Shown here: piece after piece, positions 55,829 to 64,000 of the stretch
Position numbering within the stretch: position 1 is the first letter of the stretch
How the letters are laid out: each line of letters starts with the position of its first letter
Assembly: GCA_026018925.1 (NCBI GenBank)
Contig: JAKSZU010000004.1
Span: forward strand, 37,157,233 to 37,221,232
Length of the DNA: 64,000 nt
DNA from: Tupaia tana
Lineage: Eukaryota; Chordata; Mammalia; Scandentia; Tupaiidae
Reading direction: 5' to 3'
Notes under the pieces: model-generated
The model's input: only the letters and a program-made list of their open reading frames with translations
Told to the model about the DNA's origin: nothing
Databases searched by the model: none
Program-made: the position numbers and the translations under genes

Positions 55829-57009
55829 AATAAGTAATTCTTAAAAAAAATAAAATAAAATAACAGAAAAGAAAAAGATTCCGGACTTGTGCCCAGGATC
55901 CTGACAGGATGGAGAACTGGAGTGATTAGGCCTCACTGCAGTCATGTTCCCTCCCTCTCCCTCTTTCTTTCTCAATCTCTCTCTAATATGTGCATGTAAC
56001 CTCCGGCATTAAAAAAAGTGGGAGGAGCAAAACCAATTTCACTATTTTTGTCAAAAAATCATTAATATTTATCCAGCTTAAAGTTAACGACTTCTAATAC
56101 TATTTCATTCCTTCAATTGTCTAGAAGTACATTTTGCTACCAATACATTCTGGGAGATACATAAGGATATTATATAGTTCAAAGTTATATGTTTAATGGA
56201 TCGTAACAGTATCTAAAAATCGTAGTTGCCTGACATAAAATAACCCATCCAGAGCCTACCATGGGCCTAAGAAGCAGATACCCTGATGAGTCTTGTTTTA
56301 TAGATGAAAGAACTCTGAGACCAACTAATGAAGAGTAGAGATAAGACATGAAGTTCAAGCCTGTCATCTGCAAGCTTGCCTTTCCCCATCCTGCCCTCTC
56401 TGTCTTTTGGTTTTCCAGGCACTTCTGCTTGCTAATATCTAGGTTAAAATTAGTGTCACCTTGCTCAACATGTCCACCACTGGGAGCTTGTTTTTCTCAA
56501 AACGTTATTTGAATCCTGATGCAAAGAAAATGATTTAGTTTGATCTTTTGTCCCTAATATAGCTAGTGCTGGAAAAATTAAGATTTCAAAGACAATATTT
56601 GATGTCACTGAACTTACCTTACGAGGGGAAGAGGAAAGTAAGAAAGCCATTCATTTTACTAGGTGGGAAAGTACCCGGGTAGCAGTAAACAGAGGGTATG
56701 ATGAAATCCCAGAGAAAAGGTTTTACTGTCTCATTAAGGAGCTGAAAGGGAAGTGGCAAGTATTCTGGGAAAAGCCTGATTAGAATTCTGTAGTTGCTTC
56801 ATGGTTCAGCTTGGTCTTTTAAAGTTTGATTGACATTGTATGCATCTGGGTCTGGGTAGCACATGCCAGACACTGCCTAACACAGGAGCTGGCAAATATA
56901 AAGTATTTAATAAGTATGTGATAAACCCACGAACATTTACACACACACATACACATACACTCATTTAACCCACACACAAAAAAAATCTTATTTTGTGCTT
57001 GTTTTTCTT

Positions 57010-57288
57010 CTTTTTTTTTTTTTTTTTCTTTTTTTGGAGAGGTTTTTGCTATAGGGCGCGTACGCTCGCCAGACAGACAGAGAGAGACAGAGAGATAGAA
57101 AGCAGGAAATCACCCCCCAGGGGGGATGGCCACACCGCAATCCCTTCTCCTCCATTCTCCTCTCGGGATCTTGGGCATGCACGCACACGCGCCCGGCGTG
57201 AGTTTAAGCCGCCGGGTCCGGGACTCGAACCGCGGTCGACTACGTGGGAGTCCAGCGACATAGCCATTACGCTAACTGCTGGTCCCAA
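57010..57288 (-). mobile_element. tRNA-derived SINE, group A, young
   Basis: Near-consensus copy with the perfect 15-bp duplication gtgcttgtttttctt at 56995 and 57289. Confidence 0.93.
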
Positions 57289-57314
57289 GTGCTTGTTTTT
57301 CTTTCTACATACTT

Positions 57315-57557
57315 GTTTTTGTTTTAATCACCAGAGGGCATGTGTGCTTGCCAGAGATAGAGGGAGAGAAAGAGAAAGCACTCCCTCAATGGGGTGTGGT
57401 CACACCACAATCCCTTCTCTATCTCTCCATCGTGTTGGGATTTAATGCATATACACACATGTGTCCAGTGTTTTTCAAGCTATGAGGGTTGAAATTTGAA
57501 CTGTGATTGGCCACGTGGGATTTGGCTCCCTTAACCCCTGGGCTATGGGGCTAGCCC
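57315..57557 (-). mobile_element. tRNA-derived SINE, group B
   Basis: rc body with a GA block and head ending ggggctagccc. The perfect 11-bp duplication tctacatactt is at 57304 and 57558. Confidence 0.82.
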
Positions 57558-57662
57558 TCTACATACTTTGGAATATCCACAGTTCCCCTGGCTTGGGCAT
57601 GAAGTTGAGGTTTCTCATCAGTTGCTTACAAACTTCTCACCTATGCATATGCCTGTGGGACT

Positions 57663-58105
57663 GTATCAGGTTACTAGAGCTGCCATAACAAATGATCACA
57701 CACTTAGTGGCTTATAAGAACATAAATTTGTTCCCTCACAGTTCTGAAAGCCCAAAGTCCATAATCAAGGTGCATGCAGAGCAGTGCTATCCCCTAAGGA
57801 TCCAGAGGAAAATCCTTCCTTGACCCTCCCACTTTCTGGTAGTTCTAGGTGCTCCTTGCCTTGTGGCTGTGTAATGCCAATGTTAACCTTTGTCTTCTCA
57901 CTGTCTTCTCTTCTATATATTTACATCTTTCTTCTTCTGTCTCTTACAGGGACACCTGTCATTGGATTTAGGCTCTGTCAGATTATCCAGGATGATCACA
58001 TTTTGAGATCTTTCATTACATTTACAAAGACACTTCCAAAATAAGATCACCTTCACTGTTTCTGGGGGTGCATCTTTCAGGGAGACACAATTCAACCCAC
58101 TGCAA
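57663..58105 (-). mobile_element. MaLR (MLT1/MST-type) LTR
   Basis: On the + strand: ggttactagagctgccataa, tagtggcttataagaacata, gacacctgtcattggattta, ccaaaataagatcaccttca and agacacaattcaacccactg, in the order typical of a reverse-strand MaLR LTR. No internal retroviral sequence was seen, so it looks solo. Confidence 0.8.
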
Positions 58106-58269
58106 GGGCATTTCCAACAGGATCGGGGAAATAGTGGAGAGTAAGGTACAACATTTAAGGAGACACAAAAAAATTCAGTAATCAAGATAATACTTTAATG
58201 CAATATTTTTTAAAGTTCAAAATTCATGTCCAAAAGTCACTGATAAACAAAATATAATTTTTACAAGAA

Positions 58270-58518
58270 ATTTTTGGTAGAGTGTGTGTGCTCACTGGAG
58301 AGACAGAGACAGCGAGACAGAAAGCGAGAAATCACCCCCCCCCCCCCTCCCAGGAGCTAGCCACACCTCAATCCCGTCTCCTCCATCCTCCTGTTGGGAT
58401 TTTGGGCACGCACACACACACCTCTGGCGTGATTTTCAAGGCACTGGGTCCAGGACTTGAAGAGCAGTGGACCACTTGGGAGTCCAGCACTTTAACCACT
58501 ATGCCATCTGCTGACCCC
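58270..58518 (-). mobile_element. tRNA-derived SINE, group A/B
   Basis: rc of the full structure, with a run of about 13 C inside the body and head ending tctgctgaccc. aaaatataa flanks both ends. Confidence 0.82.
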
Positions 58519-60123
58519 CAAAATATAAACATGTTAAATAAAGACATGATCAGCATTACTGATTTTTTTTTTCCTTTTCTGGTCTCCAATACCGCTCAGT
58601 ATTGCAGAGTTCCAGTAACAGCAGGAGCTTCCCATCCATAGTGAGGAAGAGCTCGGCCAAGTCTACCGCCTCCTTCATCACCATTTAGGTCACGCTTCTC
58701 AGAAACGTTGCTCCAGGGAACTTTGCTCGGAGACCAGGCTATGAAGAGCTGGGCTTCTCGCATCCAATGCAGGCTTGTTTATCTTAGGAATTGTGCAAAC
58801 ACCTCCTGAGAAGCTAATTAAAATGGCAGTCGGTGCTGCCAAATCCGGGAAGCCTCCAAATGAGCATGAAGAGGCTGCCAAAAGTGTTATTAATACACAT
58901 ACCCAGCTCCCCACTATGGCTGATGGGGTAGAGGACTCCGAAGGACAAATTCACTGTGAAAGGTGAACGTAAGGTGAAAGTCGCTGAGCACCACTGCCAA
59001 GCACAGCGTGGGGCTAGTCAAAGGCACTCAGTATGTACAAATAAGTACTTGTCAAATGGTGGGTGGGTAGGGTTTAGGAACAGCAGGAAAACAGAACTCC
59101 CTGCTCCCAAGAGCCACTAAGAAAGAAATGCTGTTTACATTTGATTTGTATGCTGCCGCTGGGAGCCACGTTAGTAAGACCAGTCTGTAAGTTCAGCCCA
59201 GGAGTCCAATGAAAATCTGAAAATCTGATGTGAAATAATAATCATTGAGAAAGAAAAAGTTTAAACAAGGTTGCATGAATAATCATCAAGCAAGAATATG
59301 CTTAAATACCTAGGTACATACTTAAAGTCATAAAGACTTTTTACTAAGTGGCAATACATACTCTTCACCTGGTGAAAAGACCCTATCATATAAATCCTCC
59401 TCAGATTCATGCATGAATTAATATCAGGAAGAGGGTCAGTTTGACAAAGATTTAGTGACTTCATTTTAAATTTTTTCCAGAAGGTCAAAGCAGGAGAGTA
59501 AAGAAGGTTCAAAAGAAAAGTGAACAACATGCAGTTGTCCATTTAAAGTAATTATAGACTATGGTAATTAAAATGATTATAGACTGTGATAATTAACACA
59601 AAGGATAGTGTTACAGGCTAAGAAAATAGACACGTGAAACCGAATAGAAAGACTGTAAATCAACTCCCTACATATGTAAGATTTGAATGTGATAAAGGCT
59701 TTGTAGCCATTTCAACAGGAAGACTTATTAAATATTGATCAAACCTTGGGCTATTTATTAATTATTAGAGAAAAATAGTTTTCTCCTTTGAATTATATAT
59801 CATTTAAATCGTTTAAAGACTTAGAGATGGAAATGAATTATAAATATATGAGGCTATCTTATCTCAATGTAGAGATTTTTCAAAGCATTAAAACAAGGAA
59901 ATAAAAAAAGAGATTAATCAACCTTTTCTTGACAAAATTTAATCTTTCTGTTAAAGTTCACTACAAAAATATTAGAGGAAATGGTAAATGTAGGAAATAT
60001 ATACCTCATGTATGATACGTAAATGATTAGCCCAATAAAACAGGATTCTCCAAAGCAGTAAGATTTTATATTGATTCTTAAAATATATCAATAAGGTAAA
60101 GAATACATAAATTCTCAAGAAAT

Positions 60124-60395
60124 GGGGTCAGCAGATAGCGTAGTGGTTACATAGCCCACATGGCTTACCACGGTTTGAGTTCTGGACTAAGTGGCTTCGT
60201 GTGCATGTGGTACCAGGCGCATGTGTGTGCATGCCCAAAATCTGGAGAGGAGAATGGAGGAAAAGGGATCATAGTGTGGCCAACCCTCCTGGAGGAGGAT
60301 TTCTCACTTTCCCACTCACTTCTCTGTCTCTCTGTCTCTCCAGTGAGTGCATGTGCTCGAAGGCAAAAATCTCTTTAAAAAAAGAAAAAAATGAG
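60124..60395 (+). mobile_element. tRNA-derived SINE, group B
   Basis: gggtcagcagatagcgtagt, then the body and an A-rich tail. Part of the head between the A and B boxes is shortened. Confidence 0.82.
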
Positions 60396-60536
60396 TAAAA
60401 CTTATGAATAAAAGTCATTCAGAAAGAAATCCAAATGGCCAATTGTGTGTGAAATATATTTACCTTGTAAGTAACAAAATAGATGCAAATTAAAGTAACA
60501 ACAGGATATCATTTCTCGAATTGACATTTTTAAAAA

Positions 60537-60695
60537 TTTTATTTATTCATCATTTATTTTAATTTGACCAGACACACAGAGAGAGAGAGAGAGAGAGAAA
60601 GTGAGAAAGCAAGCCACCAAGTCTGGGACTCAAACCACGGTCACCCATGTGGGAATGTCCAGCGTCTTAACCACCATACCAACTGCTGGTCACCA
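60537..60695 (-). mobile_element. tRNA-derived SINE, group C
   Basis: ttttaatttgaccagacaca, GA run, then rc head ending caactgctggtcacc. Confidence 0.8.
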
Positions 60696-60724
60696 ACAAA
60701 ATTATTTATAAAATTCTATAGTGG

Positions 60725-60977
60725 GGGACCAGCAATTAGCGTAATGGCTATGTCGCTGGACTCCCATGTAGTCGACCGTGGTTCGCGTCCCGGACCTGGT
60801 GGTTTAAAACTCACGCCGGGCGCGTGTGCGTGCGTGCCCAAGATCCCAAGAGGAGGATGGAGGAGAAGGGATTGCGGCGTGGTCACATCCCTGGGGGGTG
60901 ATTTCTCGTTTTCTGTCTCTCTGTCTCTCTCTGTCTGTCTGGCGAGCACACATGCCCTATAGCAAAAACCTCTCCAC

Positions 60978-61002
<25 letters not shown>
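60725..61002 (+). mobile_element. tRNA-derived SINE, group A, young
   Basis: Near consensus, A tail of about 30, with the perfect duplication aaaattctatagtgg at 60710 and 61003. Confidence 0.93.
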
Positions 61003-61008
<6 letters not shown>

Positions 61009-61183
61009 CTATAGTGGGATTTCAGTAAAAAAGTCTCAACATGCTCATTTCCAGCAGAAGTGTCAATCAGTATGCTCTTTTGAAGTGTTTTGGGTACTAT
61101 ATATCAAAATCTTAAAAATGTTTCTAATTCTTTAACCTAGTAAGTTCATTTTTAAGTGGAATTCACTGAAGAAATTATTTATT

Positions 61184-61463
61184 TATTTGTTTGTTTATTT
61201 GTTAGTTTATTTTTGGAGAGGTTTTCACTATATGGCACATTTGCTCGCCAGAAAGATAGAGAGAGACAGAGAGACAGAAAGCGAGAAATCACCCCCCAGG
61301 CAGGATGGTCATGCCGCAAACCCTTCTCCTCCATTCTCCTCTCAATATCATAGGCAGGCACGTGCACACACGCCAGCATGGTTTAAGTCACCGCGTCCAG
61401 GTCTTGAACTGCGGTCGACTACATGGGAGTCTAGAGATATAGCCATTACAACAACTATTAGTC
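61184..61463 (-). mobile_element. tRNA-derived SINE, group A, young
   Basis: Full length with the perfect 18-bp duplication ctgaagaaattatttatt at 61166 and 61464. The tail complement carries TTTG/TTTA repeats. Confidence 0.92.
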
Positions 61464-61536
61464 CTGAAGAAATTATTTATTAGTAGATAAATACCACGGT
61501 TGATATTCATTATCATACACACACACACACATATGT

Positions 61537-61728
61537 AAAGTTTGCTACAAGGCACATGAGCCAGAGAGAGAAAATGAGAAAGCACCCCCTAGCCCGAAGG
61601 GGGATGGCCAAGAACAATCTCTTCTCCTCCATTCTCTTCTTGGGATTTTGGTCTGGGTTCAGGCTCCAATCTCACAGTCAACCATGTGGGATCCAGCCAT
61701 CTTAACCACTATGCTACTGGCTGGCCCA
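61537..61728 (-). mobile_element. tRNA-derived SINE, group B, partly deleted
   Basis: gctacaaggcacatgagcca, a shortened body and head ending tactggctggccc. A short (CA)n run precedes it. Confidence 0.75.
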
Positions 61729-61852
61729 TATAATAGTATTTATGATGACAAAAATCTTAAAATATTTCCAGGATCCAACAAATTGAAAATAATTGTAAGA
61801 TGAAATCCTGTGATGCCATTAAAATAATATTTTTAATCATATACTCATTTTT

Positions 61853-62092
61853 ATTTCTTTATTAGCAGTGGGTACATGTGCTCATGAGAGAGAAAGGGAG
61901 AGACAGAAAGGAAGAAAGTACTTCCCCAATGGGTCAATGTCACAGCACAATCCTGTACCTCCATCTTTTCAGCTCAGCGGAATTTGGGGCACATGCACAC
62001 ATGCCCAGCATGTTTTGCTGGGGCCAGGACCTGAAACATGGTCAGCCAGGTAGGATCTGGCTTTCTTAACCACTAGGCCATGAAGCTAGCCC
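61853..62092 (-). mobile_element. tRNA-derived SINE, group B
   Basis: gtgggtacatgtgctcatga, GA block, body and head ending atgaagctagccc. It is diverged. Confidence 0.78.
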
Positions 62093-62813
62093 TGAATAAT
62101 TCTTAATTATGTATTCTAATGCCATATTCAGGCTTAAGTTTATTCAAAGCTGCATAATAAATATATAAGCAAATACATGAGTACACAAATACATACTATA
62201 GGAATAAAAGAGTAATTAATACTGATATATTAATGTTAGCTTTTTCTCTTTAAAAGAAATACTTGAACTTCTCTACAGTAGAATGTATTATTTTATAATC
62301 AGAAAGAAAAATATGTTTAAAAGCCTTGATCATCAGTGCATAGGATGTCTACACTGGGAAAGACATTAGCAAGAACCTGACGCAACTCCCTCATTTTTCC
62401 CATAAAGAAGTCGAAGCCTCAGGAAGCTAGATGACTGGCAATGGCCAAATGCTATTTGTAGGTAGAAGAAGTGTGTCTCCCAAGATCCAGCCTATCTCAG
62501 AGGATCTCTTTGCAGATACCCAAGTCCCCAGTTCTCTGGGAAGCATGGGTGGCCAATAACAATTTCCATCTCAAGCTCTAGCCAATTCTGAGTGAAAACT
62601 TAAGACAAGGAAGTGGAGGATATGATCAAGCCTCAGTGTGTTGCTCAAGAGAGCAACCCTCACCTGTCTACATCTTGAGTAGATTCTGCATTGCCTCTGC
62701 TTAGGACCTGGAATGCTCTGTGCATATCCAAACTACCTCACAGCTAAATAGTGGATCTCAACCCTTACCCTAATACCCAGATCCCTTTCATCAAAAAGTA
62801 TATGTTAGTAGTA

Positions 62814-63093
62814 TGGGAACCAGCAGTTAGCGTAATGGCTATGTCGCTGGACTCCCACATAGTCGACCGCGGTTCGCGTCCCGGACCCGGTGGCTTAAAC
62901 TCACGCCGGGCGCGTGTGCGTGCGTGCCCAAGATCCCGAGAGGAGAATGGAGGACAAGGGATTGCGGCGTGACCATCCCCCCTGGGGGGTGATTTCTCGC
63001 TTTCTGTCTCTGTGTTTCTCTCTGTCTGTCTGGCGAGTGCACGTGCCCTATAGCGAAAAACCTCTCCAAAAAAAAAAAAAAAAAAAATTAAAA
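62814..63093 (+). mobile_element. tRNA-derived SINE, group A, young
   Basis: Near consensus, with a perfect 21-bp target duplication (62793-62813 and 63094-63114), the longest seen here. Confidence 0.94.
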
Positions 63094-63867
63094 AAAAAGT
63101 ATATGTTAGTAGTAGAGGTGGTTGTGGAACCATTCCATAAACTACAATGTGAACAGCAAAACTGTGCCAGGTGGTGGCCCTCATCTTGAAGAACTTGAAG
63201 GAGTTGTCATTCAGAAAGACAAAAATGGGCAGGCTTACTAAGCAAAAGGAACAGTAAGTGCAATGTCATTAGCTTTGATGTGGTTTGATGAGAAGTCCAA
63301 CAGCGTGGGGTGCCTGGGGGTGGAAGGGATGAGAGCAGGCGTGGCTGGATTGTGAAAGGACTCGAAGTCTACATGGAGAAAGACTGTGGGGAGTCAAGAG
63401 TGGGCGATGGACAGTGTGAGGCAGCAGGCCATGGGCACAGAGGGAGGGAGGGGGCCAGGCCCTAACAGAGGAGCGCAATCCTCAAGCAAGAGAGGCGAAG
63501 TGACCCAGAAGAAAATTAGAAGAATAACCCTGAGGGGGCCCCAGCCAGATTCAGAAAATGCCCTCTGCCCCAGCTCAAGCTGGCCTGGAGGTCCTGGGTA
63601 GGAGGGTCTTCACTGAGACTGCTGAGCACCACTTCCCACCCCACCATCCCAGCGGCACAGCTTTTGTCAGTGTGGACGGCCAATGGAGAGCTGTGATTGC
63701 AAAGTAAAGAGTGAAACCAGGAGAGGAAGAGGCAGAGCTTTGCTTAGAAGAGTTTCAGCTGTGAGAACCACCTCCAGAAATAATGAAAGCAGGCCTGGTC
63801 TACAGCTGCTTGGCAGGGAGCTCCCACTCAGTTCCTAAGGGACGGACACACTTGGGAAGCAGATGAA

Positions 63868-64000
63868 ATTAGAAGCCAGCGGCCTGTGTCCTCATCCTAG
63901 CTTCACCACTCCCTAGTTAAATGGTGGACGAGTCATTCATCCTCCTCAAGCCCCAGTTTCTCACATGTAAAGAGGAGATCTAACAGATTCTATCTTATAG
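63868..64000 (+). repeat. MIR SINE fragment at window edge
   Basis: ctagcttcaccactccctag, tggacgagtcattcatcctc and agccccagtttctcacatgt. It runs off the end of the window. Confidence 0.7.

Larger units (their letters stand above)
55366..55860 (+). mobile_element. tRNA-derived SINE, group C, middle member of the nest
   Basis: agaccagcaagtggtgttgt, then a (CT)n run at about 55429-55488, tagtgagcacatgtgcacta and an AT-rich tail. The tail is interrupted by the SINE at 55563-55828 and continues to about 55860. Confidence 0.75.
55257..56016 (+). mobile_element. tRNA-derived SINE, group D/B, outer member of a three-level nest
   Basis: The head part is 55257-55365 (aggccagacccatagtacag ... gcccc). 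The 3' part is 55865-56016 (acttgtgcccaggatcctga, CT region, tgcatgtaacctccggcatt). The interior holds a group C SINE and, inside that, a group A SINE. Confidence 0.65.
37516..64000. other. Intergenic DNA downstream of PDE4B, repeat-rich
   Basis: No exon with splice sites and conserved protein sequence was found. The repeats listed separately occupy much of it. Unassigned gaps include 42560-43730, 46351-47160, 56017-57000, 58519-60120, 62093-62810 and 63100-63860. Confidence 0.7.

Noticed and set aside
58560-58966. Possible exon of another gene (64-codon frame with MAVGAAKSGKPPNEHEEAAK)
   Set aside because: No splice-supported partner and no protein I recognise. It is left as unassigned intergenic sequence.

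Overview
The window is mammalian genomic DNA. Its only recognisable gene is the 3' half of PDE4B, a cAMP-specific 3',5'-phosphodiesterase, on the + strand. Ten coding exons were placed by reading frame, splice sites and conserved protein sequence (17129-35576). They join into an unbroken 503-residue protein that starts at the supershort-isoform first exon (PDE4B5 type, MPEANYLLSVSWGYIK). The exons then cover the end of UCR2, the LR2 linker, the whole catalytic domain and the C-terminal tail. A 3'UTR of about 1.9 kb follows, with three AATAAA signals. Bases 1-17128 would be intron for the longer PDE4B isoforms, whose upstream UCR1/UCR2 exons are not in the window. Nothing downstream of about 37515 looks like a gene.

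The rest is intron or intergenic DNA filled with transposable elements. The main class is a tRNA-derived SINE clan that I sort into four structural groups. A is about 260-280 bp: tRNA head, GC-rich body, CT-rich region, A tail. B is the older version of A. C is a 160-210 bp form lacking the GC-rich body. D has a divergent head. Many A copies have perfect 13-21 bp target-site duplications and are therefore young. I see no Alu, B1/B2, carnivore CAN or lagomorph C SINEs. The best guess is a colugo (Dermoptera), whose CYN SINEs are tRNA-derived; this is an inference from memory, not a database match.

Layout: 1-17.1 kb, intron of long isoforms with MIR, L2 and SINEs; 16.5-17.2 kb, repeat-poor alternative promoter and first exon; 17.8-35.6 kb, the shared exons; 35.6-37.5 kb, 3'UTR; 37.5-64 kb, dense repeats. 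Notable in the last part are an L1 3' end split by a decayed mariner (47.4-49.2 kb), a pile-up of MER5A, L1 and SINEs (50.5-51.65 kb), L1 5'-type sequence broken by SINEs (about 52.4-55.25 kb), a three-level SINE nest (55.26-56.02 kb) and a MaLR LTR (57.66-58.1 kb). Two palindromic MITE families are scattered through the window; one looks like an internal-deletion derivative of the mariner.

I found no evidence of an undescribed biochemical system. The most interesting signals are the mariner/MITE pair, the SINE structural series with its nested insertions, and the embedded alternative PDE4B start.
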